Source: Cetobacterium somerae (lineage in GTDB: Bacteria; Fusobacteriota; Fusobacteriia; Fusobacteriales; Fusobacteriaceae). Taken from it: DNA of 64,000 nt. Made by a program: the position numbers and the translations under genes. This document shows, one piece after another, positions 6,348 to 14,921 of the stretch. The stretch is from positions 1,366,454-1,430,453 of the forward strand of contig NZ_CP092519.1 of the NCBI RefSeq assembly GCF_022430525.1. The letters run 5' to 3'. Within the stretch, counting starts at the first letter, position 1, and every line of letters starts with the position of its first letter. The notes beneath the pieces are model-generated. The model was given only the letters and a program-made list of their open reading frames with translations. It was not told the origin of the DNA and did no database searches.

Positions 6348-8009
6348 ATGTTTGAATTAGCTCATAAACTTTTCAATACCCTTGGGTATATAATAGCTAT
6401 CGCTTTTTTCTTCTCTCGATTTAAGAGTGCTCGTAGTATTTTTAGTAGAGAAAAATATACAAAAAAAGATATGCTTCTACTCTCACTTACTTTTTCTAGT
6501 TTAGCTATCTTAGGAACTTATATTGGTGTTGATTACAAAGGAGCCATTGCCAATACAAGAAATATTGGTGTTGTCGTTGGCGGGATGCTTGCGGGTCCTG
6601 AAGTTGCTATAATATCTGGTATTGTTGCTGGTATCCATAGAGCTTCTGTTGGTGTTAGCAGACTAACAGCTATTCCATGTGCTATAGCTACTATTCTTGG
6701 GGGATTTATAACAAGCTATTTATATAAAAAAGCAAACTCTAATAATAGATCTCTTTTGGGATTTTTTGCTGGTGTTTTTGTAGAAAATTTAAGTATGCTT
6801 TTTATACTTCTTTTTGCAGAAGATAAAATTCTTGCTATGGATATTGTAAAAAATTTATACCTTCCTATGATCTTTATAAATGGAATTGGAGTCGCTGTTA
6901 TAATTATAATTACTGAAGAAATTTTAGAGGAGAAGGAAAGAGAGGCAGGAACACAAGCTAAACTAGCTCTTGAAATTGCTAATAAAACTTTGCCCTTCTT
7001 TAAAAAAGGAGAGTCTCTAGATAGTATTTGTAAAATTCTTTTAGAGTCTTTGAAAGCTGAGATTGTAGTTATAACTGATAAAGAAGTTATTATTGCTAAT
7101 GCTTCTAAAAATAACAATCTTTGTCTTAAAGATAGAGAGATTCAAAGTGAAGGCACAAAAAAAGTTTTAAGTTCTGGTGAGATTTTAATTTTTGATAGAA
7201 ATAGTGAATTTAATGATTTCTCTTATTCTGAAGAAGGCATCAAGTCTTGTATAATCGCTCCTCTTTTTCAAGATGAAAAAGTTTCTGGAACTTTAAAAAT
7301 TTACTTTAAAAACGAAGAAAATATTACAGCTCGAAAGAAATATTTAGCTATTGGTTTATCTCAACTAATTTCAACTCAATTGGAAATTAGTAAAATGGAA
7401 AATTTAAAAACTATGGCTAGAGATGCTGAATTAAAAGCTCTTCAAAATCAGATAAATCCACATTTTTTATTCAATGCTTTAAACACTACTGCGTCTTTTG
7501 TAAGGTTCAATCCAACTAGAGCAAGGGAAATAATAATAGATTTATCAACTTATTTAAGATACAATCTTGAAAACTCTGTTAATTTAGTTCCAATAAAAAA
7601 GGAATTAGAACAAGTTAAAGCTTATATCAATATTGAAAAAGCACGTTTTCATAATCGATTTGAAATTATTTATGATTTTGATGAAGATTTAGATACAATA
7701 AAAATCCCTAGTTTAACAATTCAACCTCTTGTTGAAAATAGTATTAAGCATGGTATTTTAAAACAAAGAGAGAGTGGAATAGTTAAAATTTCTATAAAAA
7801 AAGTTTATTTGAAATGTTTAGTCTCCATCGAAGATAACGGAATCGGAATTGATCAAGATATTATTAATAATATTAATAAAAAAATTGAAAAAAATATTGG
7901 TCTAAAAAATGTTCACAATCGTTTAAAACTTATATATGGTAAAGGTTTATTAATTGAAAAACTTGAAAAAGGAACTAAAATATCATTTTATATAAATCAG
8001 GAGGAATAG
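6348..8009 (+). CDS. LytS-family sensor histidine kinase (5TM-LYT, GAF, HisKA_7TM-type)
   Basis: This 553-residue membrane sensor kinase has an N-terminal block of hydrophobic helices (about 1-185) with the 5TMR-LYT pattern (LGTYIGVDYKGAIANTRNIGVVVGGMLAGP is split by two helices). A GAF-like domain follows (about 200-345). The His-kinase domain has NPHFLFNALNT with the phospho-acceptor His372, and the HATPase domain has PLVENSIKHG and DNGIGI. It is adjacent to the response regulator, which starts on the next base after its stop. In E. coli the related BtsS, and in Bacillus LytS, sense extracellular pyruvate; the convergent CstA-family transporter here makes the same role likely. Confidence 0.92.
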   Translation: MFELAHKLFNTLGYIIAIAFFFSRFKSARSIFSREKYTKKDMLLLSLTFSSLAILGTYIGVDYKGAIANTRNIGVVVGGMLAGPEVAIISGIVAGIHRASVGVSRLTAIPCAIATILGGFITSYLYKKANSNNRSLLGFFAGVFVENLSMLFILLFAEDKILAMDIVKNLYLPMIFINGIGVAVIIIITEEILEEKEREAGTQAKLALEIANKTLPFFKKGESLDSICKILLESLKAEIVVITDKEVIIANASKNNNLCLKDREIQSEGTKKVLSSGEILIFDRNSEFNDFSYSEEGIKSCIIAPLFQDEKVSGTLKIYFKNEENITARKKYLAIGLSQLISTQLEISKMENLKTMARDAELKALQNQINPHFLFNALNTTASFVRFNPTRAREIIIDLSTYLRYNLENSVNLVPIKKELEQVKAYINIEKARFHNRFEIIYDFDEDLDTIKIPSLTIQPLVENSIKHGILKQRESGIVKISIKKVYLKCLVSIEDNGIGIDQDIINNINKKIEKNIGLKNVHNRLKLIYGKGLLIEKLEKGTKISFYINQEE

Positions 8010-8741
8010 ATGCTTAATTGTGTAATTATCGAAGATGAATTCCCTGCTAGAGAGGAGTTAAAATATTTTATTAATAACAATAATAATTTCCAACTTAATA
8101 AAGAGTTTGAAAATCCCATAGATGCCTTAAAGTATATTGAGGGCAATAATGTTGATGTCGTTTTCTTAGATATAAATATGCCAGAATTAGATGGTATGAG
8201 TTTAGGTAAAATCATACATCGATTTAATAAAAATATAAAGTTAGTTTTTATAACAGCATACAAAGATTTTGCAATAGATGCCTTTGAAATTAAAGCTTTT
8301 GATTATATTCTAAAACCTTATTCTGAAGAAAGAATCATAAAAGTTTTAAATAATTTAGTAGAAGAACTTAATAAAAATGATAATGAAAATTTAATTAAAG
8401 ATTTTAATATCAAAAAAATAACTGTGAATCTAGATTCTAAAATGGTTGTTTTATCTACTGATGATATACTCTATATTGAAGCCGATGAAAAAGAAACTCA
8501 TATTTTTACAGCATCTAATATGTATACGTCTAAATTAAAAATCTCACAACTTGAAAATATTTTATCAGAAAATATCTTTTTCAGAGGGCATCGTTCTTAT
8601 ATTGTAAATATTGATAAGATTGTTGAGGTAGAACCCTGGTTTAATGGAACTTATATCTTGAAAGTTTCAAACTGTAACTTTAAAATTCCTGTTAGTAGAA
8701 ATAAAGTTAAAGAACTTAAAGAGATCTTAACTATAAAATAA
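8010..8741 (+). CDS. LytTR-family response regulator
   Basis: This 243-residue protein has a receiver domain (1-120) with the acidic pair IEDE near the start, the phospho-acceptor Asp54 in VVFLDINMPELDG, and the switch lysine in LKPYSEE. A LytTR DNA-binding domain follows (about 135-243), including ITVNLDSKMVVLSTDDILYIEADEKETHIFT and FFRGHRSYIVNIDKI. It is co-transcribed with the kinase with no gap. The likely target is the convergent CstA-family transporter gene, by analogy with BtsSR-BtsT in E. coli; this is inference. Confidence 0.93.
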   Translation: MLNCVIIEDEFPAREELKYFINNNNNFQLNKEFENPIDALKYIEGNNVDVVFLDINMPELDGMSLGKIIHRFNKNIKLVFITAYKDFAIDAFEIKAFDYILKPYSEERIIKVLNNLVEELNKNDNENLIKDFNIKKITVNLDSKMVVLSTDDILYIEADEKETHIFTASNMYTSKLKISQLENILSENIFFRGHRSYIVNIDKIVEVEPWFNGTYILKVSNCNFKIPVSRNKVKELKEILTIK

Positions 8742-8742
8742 T

Positions 8743-8769
8743 AAAAAGGAGCTTTTTAAGCTCCTTTTT
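8743..8769. terminator. Bidirectional terminator between response regulator and cstA-like gene
   Basis: AAAAAGGAGCTT (8743-8754) pairs perfectly with AAGCTCCTTTTT (8758-8769) around a 3-base loop. T-runs face both directions. Confidence 0.9.
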
Positions 8770-8770
8770 A

Positions 8771-10168
8771 TTATGCTTTAATAGCCTCTTTTTTATTTAT
8801 TTTCTTTAAGAATAGTCCTAAAGCAATTACTGCTCCTGCTATACCTACTACATATCCTATTGTTTCTGATAATCTAAATCCTTCTGGTGCTATTAATATA
8901 TATGTAGTAACGACTGCTGTCATAAATACTCCTGGAATTGTTGCAATCCAGTGATTTTTTCCTTCATTTGCTAAATAAACTGCTCCTGCCCATAAAGCTA
9001 TTGTAGCTAATGTTTGATTTGCCCAAGCAAAATATCTCCAAATTATTGCAAAATCTATAAAACATAATCCAATTCCCACTGCAAATAATGGTATTGCAAT
9101 TATAAATCTATTTTTTACAGGCCCTTGCTTATAATTTATTGCATCTGCAATAGCTAATCTAGCACTTCTAAAAGCTGTATCTCCAGATGTTATTGGACAT
9201 GCTACAACTCCTAATAGTGCTAAAGCTCCTCCAACCTTACCTAAAATACTATTTGATATTGTATTTACTACAACTCCTGCTGGCCCAGCATTCATTAATC
9301 CTTCTGTTCCTCCAAAGAATGTCATCGCTGCTGCTGCCCAAACTAGTGCTATAACTCCTTCTGCTATCATTGAACCATAAAATATTCTTCTACCTTCTTT
9401 TTCATTTTTCATACATCTAGCCATCAACGGAGATTGTGTTGCATGGAATCCTGATATTGCTCCACAAGCTATTGTTATAAATAAATATGGATATATAGAT
9501 GTACCTTTTGGATGAAGATTTACCATTGAAATTTCTGGAATATTATATCCTTTTAAAATTAATCCTCCACCAATTCCAATTCCCATTATTATTAATGATG
9601 CTCCAAATATTGGATAAATTTTTCCAATTAACTTATCTACAGGAAGAACTGTTGCTAACATATAATAAGCTACTATTACCGCTACCCATGTCAATGTATT
9701 TATACTTGTCATACTTGCTAAAATTCCTGCAGGTCCATTTACAAATACAACTCCTACTAATACTAGTAAAACAACTGAGAATACTCTCATTATTTTTTTT
9801 GCATTATCTCCTAGATAATGACCTACAATCTCTGCTATTGTTGCACCATCATGCCTAACAGATAACATACCTGATAAATAGTCGTGTGTTGCTCCTGCGA
9901 ATATACATCCAAAAACTATCCATAAAAATGCTGCTGGTCCCCATAAAGCTCCTGCTACTGCACCAAATATTGGTCCTAATCCAGCTATATTTAAAAACTG
10001 AATTAAAAAAGCTTTCTTCCAATCTAATTCAACATAATCTACTCCATCTGCTAAACGCACTGCAGGAGTTTCTCTGTTTTCACTTACTCCAAATACTTTT
10101 TCAACATACTTTCCATAAATTACATAACCTAAAATCAAAGCTATTAATGATCCTATAAAACTAATCAT
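8771..10168 (-). CDS. CstA-family transporter (pyruvate or peptide)
   Basis: This 465-residue polytopic membrane protein belongs to the CstA family, whose E. coli members CstA and BtsT carry pyruvate (and possibly peptides) with protons. Conserved stretches include FLIQFLNIAGLGPIFGAVAG, ATHDYLSGMLSVRHDGATIAE, ISGFHATQSPLMARCMKNE and CPITSGDTAFRSARL. About a dozen hydrophobic segments are visible. It is much shorter than the E. coli proteins (about 700 residues) and matches the short clade of the family. Upstream, TATAAT is present but no good -35 box, which fits activator-dependent expression. It is convergent with the LytS/LytTR pair. Confidence 0.92.
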   Translation of the reverse strand: MISFIGSLIALILGYVIYGKYVEKVFGVSENRETPAVRLADGVDYVELDWKKAFLIQFLNIAGLGPIFGAVAGALWGPAAFLWIVFGCIFAGATHDYLSGMLSVRHDGATIAEIVGHYLGDNAKKIMRVFSVVLLVLVGVVFVNGPAGILASMTSINTLTWVAVIVAYYMLATVLPVDKLIGKIYPIFGASLIIMGIGIGGGLILKGYNIPEISMVNLHPKGTSIYPYLFITIACGAISGFHATQSPLMARCMKNEKEGRRIFYGSMIAEGVIALVWAAAAMTFFGGTEGLMNAGPAGVVVNTISNSILGKVGGALALLGVVACPITSGDTAFRSARLAIADAINYKQGPVKNRFIIAIPLFAVGIGLCFIDFAIIWRYFAWANQTLATIALWAGAVYLANEGKNHWIATIPGVFMTAVVTTYILIAPEGFRLSETIGYVVGIAGAVIALGLFLKKINKKEAIKA

Positions 10169-10279
10169 TTTAAACCTCCCTTTTTTTATTTCTTTTCACA
10201 ATAGATTATAATACTGTTTCAGAAAAAAAATAACTTTTTTAGAATAAAATGATTATTTTAATACTTAAAAAGCTTTTTT

Positions 10280-11029
10280 TTATTCCTTAATTACATTTTG
10301 GAGCTTCAAAATTTTCAATGTTGTCATTGTAAAAGCGACAATACTAATAATAGGTCCTATAACTATACCTATAACGGGAATAAAATATATCAATGTAAAT
10401 ATTCCTCCTCCTAAAGTAAATACAATTCTGTTTTCTTTCATAAATTTGGCACTCTCTTCTGGAGAAAATCTACGCCTTTCTAAAGTGTAATCTACAAAGT
10501 TATAAGATATAAAATAACTTTGTATTAAAAAAATTAAAATAGGAACGATTAAATTTACTATAGGTATAAATCCTAACAAAATTACAATAAAAGTATAAAT
10601 TATTTCCTTTACAAAGCTTTTACTTGCTATTTTTATACCCCTAAGTATAAAATTTAAATTTTCTTTTAAAGTAAATTTATATTCAGTTCCTTCTTGATAA
10701 TTTTCAATTTTTTCTGAAATATAGCTAAAAAATGGGGCTAGTATCCCTAAAAGAATCGTTTTAAAAAAGAAATATTCAATAGCTATCATTATTGTTCTAA
10801 TTATAAAAATAATAAGCCATCTAAATAATCCCGCATAACTCTTAACATCAAAAATAATATTTATTCTATTAAAAATCCAATCTCCAATATAACCAGAAAG
10901 CCAATAAAAAAATATTAATATTATTATTCCTACAACTCCTCCTATTAAATATCCCCATGATAACTTTAATTTTTTTATAATTCCGGGAGCTTTTAAATAA
11001 CTTTCTAACATTAATCTTATTTTCTCCAA
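10280..11029 (-). CDS. EI24/CysZ-like membrane protein
   Basis: This 249-residue protein has several long hydrophobic segments (about 25-50, 65-95, 135-165 and 205-240) and the family-like stretch ILLGFIPIVNLIVPILIFLIQSYFISYNFVDYTLERRRFSPEESAKFMKENR. It fits the EI24/CysZ domain, which includes the sulfate transporter CysZ and many uncharacterised members. No sulfate genes are nearby, so transport of sulfate is not supported. It is followed by the cstA-like gene on the same strand but with its own spacing of 111 bases. Confidence 0.7.
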   Translation of the reverse strand: MEKIRLMLESYLKAPGIIKKLKLSWGYLIGGVVGIIILIFFYWLSGYIGDWIFNRINIIFDVKSYAGLFRWLIIFIIRTIMIAIEYFFFKTILLGILAPFFSYISEKIENYQEGTEYKFTLKENLNFILRGIKIASKSFVKEIIYTFIVILLGFIPIVNLIVPILIFLIQSYFISYNFVDYTLERRRFSPEESAKFMKENRIVFTLGGGIFTLIYFIPVIGIVIGPIISIVAFTMTTLKILKLQNVIKE

Positions 11030-11090
11030 TTTAACTCACCTTCTCTTTTTTATATATCTACTATTTTTTTTAAAGTTTCTTCTACAAATT

Positions 11091-11113
11091 AAAAAAAGGC
11101 TAAAAAGCCTTTT
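11091..11113 (-). terminator. Terminator after the OmpA-type lipoprotein gene
   Basis: On the minus strand AAAAGGCT, a TTTT loop and AGCCTTTT form a stem followed by more T residues, 7 bases after the stop codon. Confidence 0.8.
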
Positions 11114-11119
11114 CTTTAA

Positions 11120-11752
11120 TTATTGTTGGTATATATTTATTTCTACTCTTCTATTTAATGCTCTTCCTTCTGGAGTAGCATTTGAAGCAACTGGATTTCT
11201 ATCTCCATAACCTATGCTAGAAATTCTATTTGGTGATACACCTTGTGCTGCTAAATAGTTAGCTACACTTTGGGCTCTTTGTAGTGATAAATTTAAATTT
11301 GAGTTAGGATTTCCTGTGTTATCAGTATATCCTGAAACTTGAATTTTTGTCTCTGGATATTTATTCATAATATATGCTATCGAATTTAATGGTGCATAGA
11401 ATCCACCGTTTAAAACAGCACTACCACTCTTAAATGATGATTCTCCTGGTAATCTTAAATTTATATTATCTTTATTATTAGTAACCGTTATATTTGTGCT
11501 ATTTAAAGCATTTAAGAACTCTTTATATTGAGCGTCTTTGTATGCTCCCCATCCTAGTCCTGCTAAAGCTCCTATTCCAGCTCCTATTAAAGTTCCCTTT
11601 GTATCTTTTCCAACTAGTTGACCTATTAATGCACCTGCTGCTGCACCTTTTACAGTACCACTAGTTTTTTTATTTGTTGGTGTTGCCGAGCTACATGCTC
11701 CTAATAAAGATGTTGTTAATAATAACATAGCCATTATTTTTTTGTTTCTCAT
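11120..11752 (-). CDS. OmpA-family outer-membrane lipoprotein with glycine zipper
   Basis: This 210-residue protein starts with a lipoprotein signal (MRNKKIMAMLLLTTSLLGAC, lipobox LGAC, Cys20). A glycine-zipper stretch follows (about 35-72: GAAAGALIGQLVG and GTLIGAGIGALAGLGWGAYKDA). The C-terminal OmpA domain (about 110-210) contains VSGYTDNTGNPNSNLNLSLQ and NRRVEINIYQQ, the peptidoglycan-binding signature. It should tie the outer membrane to the cell wall. It is a single-gene unit with a good promoter and terminator. Confidence 0.93.
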   Translation of the reverse strand: MRNKKIMAMLLLTTSLLGACSSATPTNKKTSGTVKGAAAGALIGQLVGKDTKGTLIGAGIGALAGLGWGAYKDAQYKEFLNALNSTNITVTNNKDNINLRLPGESSFKSGSAVLNGGFYAPLNSIAYIMNKYPETKIQVSGYTDNTGNPNSNLNLSLQRAQSVANYLAAQGVSPNRISSIGYGDRNPVASNATPEGRALNRRVEINIYQQ

Positions 11753-11784
11753 TGTTGTTCCTCCTGTAACTGATACTATACTCT

Positions 11785-11813
11785 ATTATCTAATATCTCT
11801 AGTTACATGTCAA
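11785..11813 (-). promoter_or_regulatory. Promoter of the OmpA-type lipoprotein gene
   Basis: On the minus strand TTGACA (11813-11808) and GATAAT (11790-11785) are 17 bases apart. The ribosome site CAGGAGGAAC follows. Confidence 0.7.
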
Positions 11814-11854
11814 GAAAGTAAATTATTTTTATTAACTCTATCTATTTATATGTT

Positions 11855-13189
11855 CTACTTCGCTCCTAATGCTGCCATAGTAATATAGTTGTATGGTTGA
11901 TTAAAATGAGGTAAGAAGAATATGTCTAATAATTTAATCTTATCTATTGTCACTTTTTCTTGAATAGCTAATGAGAACATATGAATTCCCATAGAAATAT
12001 CTTGTCTTGATGCCATTTGAGCCCCTAAAACTCTTCTTGTGTTTTTATCATAAACTATTTTCAAAAACACTTTATCATTATCATGCTCTATAAATCCAGG
12101 TTTTTGCAAATCTGCAAACTCTGTGGCTACGGCATCATACCCTAATTTTGTAGCTTTTTCTAGTGTTAATCCTGTTGAAACCATATTTAATCCATAAATT
12201 GAAATTCCATTTGATCCCTGAACTCCTATACTTTCAAGTTCTGTTCCACACACATTGTGAGCTGCAACAATTCCTGAACGAACTGCATTTGTTGCTAAAG
12301 CTATATAATTTGTATCTTCTATAGAATTATCATATATTGTCGCACAATCTCCTATAGCATAAACATCATCTAAACTTGTTTTTTGAGTTAAATCAACTTT
12401 ATAAGCACCGTTTCTGAATAACTCTAATGATTCTTTTCCTAAAATATTATTTGGTATAAATCCAACTGCTAAAATGACCATATCTGCTTTATATGTTTTT
12501 TTATCAGTTATTACTTCTTCTACTTTGTCTGTTCCTTTTAATTCTAAAACTTTCTCTCCAAAATTTACATTTATTCCATTTTTTACAAGATTTTCTTTCA
12601 TCATCTCTCTAAATTCTAAGTCATAATATCCTGATAAACAGCTATCACTTAAATCAACTAACTCTACATTTTTTCCACATCTTTGGAAAGCTTCCGCTAA
12701 TTCAACACCTATATATCCTGCTCCAACTACTACAATGTTCTTTAAATCTTGATTTTCTAATTTTTTTATTACATCTTCAGCGTGTTGATATAGTTTAACA
12801 AATTGAACATTTTTTAAATCTTTACCTGGAATTGGTAAATCTATAGGTAATGAACCTGTTGATAATATTAATTTGTCATAACTCTCTGATACCTCAACAC
12901 CATCTTTATTTATTCCATATACAACTTTATTTTTAAAATCTACTTTTTTAATTTCAGTTTCCATATGAACTTTAGCACCATTACACTCTAATTTTTCTTT
13001 AGAAGAGTAGAATAATCCTTCAGGCCCTGATATTTGTTTTCCAATCCATAACGCCATTCCACATCCTAAAAAACTGATGTTTGAATTTTTATCAAATACT
13101 ACAACCTCTTCATTTGGATAGTTTGATAAAATTGTGTTGATTGCTGCTGTTCCTGCATGATTTGCTCCAACTACTACTATTTTACTCAT
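11855..13189 (-). CDS. nox: FAD-dependent NADH oxidase / CoA-disulfide reductase family
   Basis: This 444-residue flavoprotein belongs to the NADH oxidase / NADH peroxidase / CoA-disulfide reductase group. An FAD-binding GANHAGTAA motif opens the protein. The single redox-active cysteine is Cys43 in [11 protein letters not shown]. The NADH-binding [13 protein letters not shown] motif is at about 157-169, and the second FAD motif DVYAIGDCA is near 277. The C-terminal dimerisation domain contains [13 protein letters not shown]. In anaerobes these enzymes remove oxygen or peroxide by NADH-dependent reduction to water; distinguishing oxidase from CoA-disulfide reductase needs assays. It is monocistronic, with a strong promoter and nearby dyads. 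Confidence 0.9.
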   Translation of the reverse strand: MSKIVVVGANHAGTAAINTILSNYPNEEVVVFDKNSNISFLGCGMALWIGKQISGPEGLFYSSKEKLECNGAKVHMETEIKKVDFKNKVVYGINKDGVEVSESYDKLILSTGSLPIDLPIPGKDLKNVQFVKLYQHAEDVIKKLENQDLKNIVVVGAGYIGVELAEAFQRCGKNVELVDLSDSCLSGYYDLEFREMMKENLVKNGINVNFGEKVLELKGTDKVEEVITDKKTYKADMVILAVGFIPNNILGKESLELFRNGAYKVDLTQKTSLDDVYAIGDCATIYDNSIEDTNYIALATNAVRSGIVAAHNVCGTELESIGVQGSNGISIYGLNMVSTGLTLEKATKLGYDAVATEFADLQKPGFIEHDNDKVFLKIVYDKNTRRVLGAQMASRQDISMGIHMFSLAIQEKVTIDKIKLLDIFFLPHFNQPYNYITMAALGAK

Positions 13190-13216
13190 CTCTTTTGCCT
13201 CCTAAAATTCATTTTA

Positions 13217-13291
13217 TTTGATATTCAATCAAAGTATACCTTTTCAGTATTATAAAGTCAAATTTTTTTAGTGTAAAATATGACCCGTCAT
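13217..13291 (-). promoter_or_regulatory. nox promoter with two dyads
   Basis: On the minus strand TTGACT (13261-13256) and TATACT (13238-13233) are 17 bases apart. Just downstream of the -10 box lies the dyad TTTGAT-ATTCA-ATCAAA (13217-13233). About 20 bases upstream of the -35 box is ATGAC-CC-GTCAT (13280-13291). The first is placed like a repressor operator, the second like an activator site; the regulators are unknown. Confidence 0.6.
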
Positions 13292-13311
13292 TCTAGTATT
13301 TTTTAATCAAA

Positions 13312-13342
13312 AAAACACAGAAGGATAAACCCTCTGTGTTTT
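13312..13342 (-). terminator. Terminator of the pepV-like / yfcC-like operon
   Basis: AAAACACAGA (13312-13321) pairs with TCTGTGTTTT (13333-13342), with one internal mismatch and two further G-C pairs. On the minus strand the stem is followed by TTTGATT. Confidence 0.75.
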
Positions 13343-13345
13343 TTA

Positions 13346-14902
13346 TTAAATTAATCCTAAAAATTGTGATACTGAAATTAATATACATCCTGCTGCTAAC
13401 ATTGTTATAAATATCTTTAATACAAATTTTAAATATCTATCATATGGAACATTAAATAATTCTAATGTTCCCATAGTTGTTGCACTCGGATAAATTCCAG
13501 ACATAAAATTTATACCTAACGTAAATGCTGATATCAACATTATCTGTCCACCTATAACTCCTACATTAGAATTTTGGAATAATGCCATTGCAACTGCTCC
13601 AAGTATAGGCATTGTTATTCCTGCTACTCCACTTGTTGATTGTAAGAAACACCCAATTCCAACATATGCTAAAATCGTAGCAACTGAGAATGCCCACGCT
13701 GGGATTCCTTGTAATGCTGATTGAATCCAATATACAAACGTTACTGACATTCCTGAAGTTTTACTTCCCATTAAAACAGATATTCCATTAGCTATTGCTA
13801 AAACTAATACAACCCCTAATAAATCTTTCGCACCTGATGCAAATTCTTTTACAAATTTATCTTCAGGAATTTTATTTATAAATCCTATTAAAATCGATCC
13901 TAAAAAGAACACAAAAGAAAATTCTCCAAAATACCAATCTCCAAGAGGAGTTATATACTTAGCTCCTAATACATCTCCTAGTAATGGTATTTTTGCTAAT
14001 AAATATATTGGTGCATTTATAATATCCTGAAAGTTAGATCCATCTGCAAACTTGATTTCATACCAAGGCATATAACCTAATATTAGTAAAACTATAATTC
14101 CTATTAATACCATAATTGACCAAAATCTTTTCTTAGTTAATTCAGGAAGATGTCCTTGCTCGTGAGTCATAGTTTTTACATCAACATCAGCTACAAGAGA
14201 TTTTTCTTTATTTTTTTTAACTTCATTTGCATACTTAACTGTAAAAAATAGTCCAATGGCATAAAGAAGCACAAATAAAATTAATCTCAATACCATTCCA
14301 CTTCCTAAAGAAAGTTCTGGATTTCCAATTGCACCAATAGCTGCTCCTGTTGAAAATGGATTTACAACACTCGCCATATTACCAGCTGTTGCTCCAACTG
14401 TTAAAACAGCCAATCCTGTTATCACATCATATCCTGCCAAAACAAATAAAGGTACTATAACAATTGAAAATGCAGGTATCTCTTCCCAAAATCCAAACAC
14501 ACTACCAAAAACAGCAAAAACAAACATTAAAATTGCTATTAAAGTAGTTCCTGTATATTTTTTTAGCAACGCTCCAATTCCAGCATCCATTGCACCTACA
14601 GAGTTTATTAATCCTAAAAAAGCTCCAGCCATTAAAATTGCAATACTTACTGAACTTGATTTTTCAAATCCTTGTATTGGTGCCATTAAAATATTCCAAA
14701 TTCCTGCCGGCTGACGACCTAACCCTTTTACTACTTCTCCAGCATCATTAACAATAGCGTTATAGATTACTTCTTTTACACCATTATTACTTACAACAAC
14801 TGATTGTGGAACTATCCAAGTTAAAGCCCCTGTTATTACTAAAAATATAAAAACAATAGTATATGCACTAAACATCTTTCTTTCTTTTTTCAATGTTCTC
14901 AA
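13346..14902 (-). CDS. YfcC-family transporter (DcuC-like fold)
   Basis: This 518-residue polytopic membrane protein matches the YfcC/DcuC-like C4-dicarboxylate anaerobic carrier superfamily, which also contains putative basic amino-acid and peptide-product transporters. The start is RKMFSAYTIVFIFLVITGALTWIVP. Conserved inner stretches include NMASVVNPFSTGAAIGAIGN and GVAGITMPILGAVAMALF, which resemble re-entrant loops. About 12 membrane helices are visible. It lies 19 bases after the PepV-like dipeptidase gene in the same operon, so it probably moves peptides or amino acids that feed or leave the dipeptidase. The exact substrate is unknown. Confidence 0.85.
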   Translation of the reverse strand: MRTLKKERKMFSAYTIVFIFLVITGALTWIVPQSVVVSNNGVKEVIYNAIVNDAGEVVKGLGRQPAGIWNILMAPIQGFEKSSSVSIAILMAGAFLGLINSVGAMDAGIGALLKKYTGTTLIAILMFVFAVFGSVFGFWEEIPAFSIVIVPLFVLAGYDVITGLAVLTVGATAGNMASVVNPFSTGAAIGAIGNPELSLGSGMVLRLILFVLLYAIGLFFTVKYANEVKKNKEKSLVADVDVKTMTHEQGHLPELTKKRFWSIMVLIGIIVLLILGYMPWYEIKFADGSNFQDIINAPIYLLAKIPLLGDVLGAKYITPLGDWYFGEFSFVFFLGSILIGFINKIPEDKFVKEFASGAKDLLGVVLVLAIANGISVLMGSKTSGMSVTFVYWIQSALQGIPAWAFSVATILAYVGIGCFLQSTSGVAGITMPILGAVAMALFQNSNVGVIGGQIMLISAFTLGINFMSGIYPSATTMGTLELFNVPYDRYLKFVLKIFITMLAAGCILISVSQFLGLI

Positions 14903-14921
14903 TCTCCTCTAGCAATATTTT

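Noticed and set aside
9499-10158. Long rightward reading frames opposite the cstA-like gene
   Set aside because: They are leucine-rich shadows of a membrane-protein gene on the other strand, with no ribosome sites.
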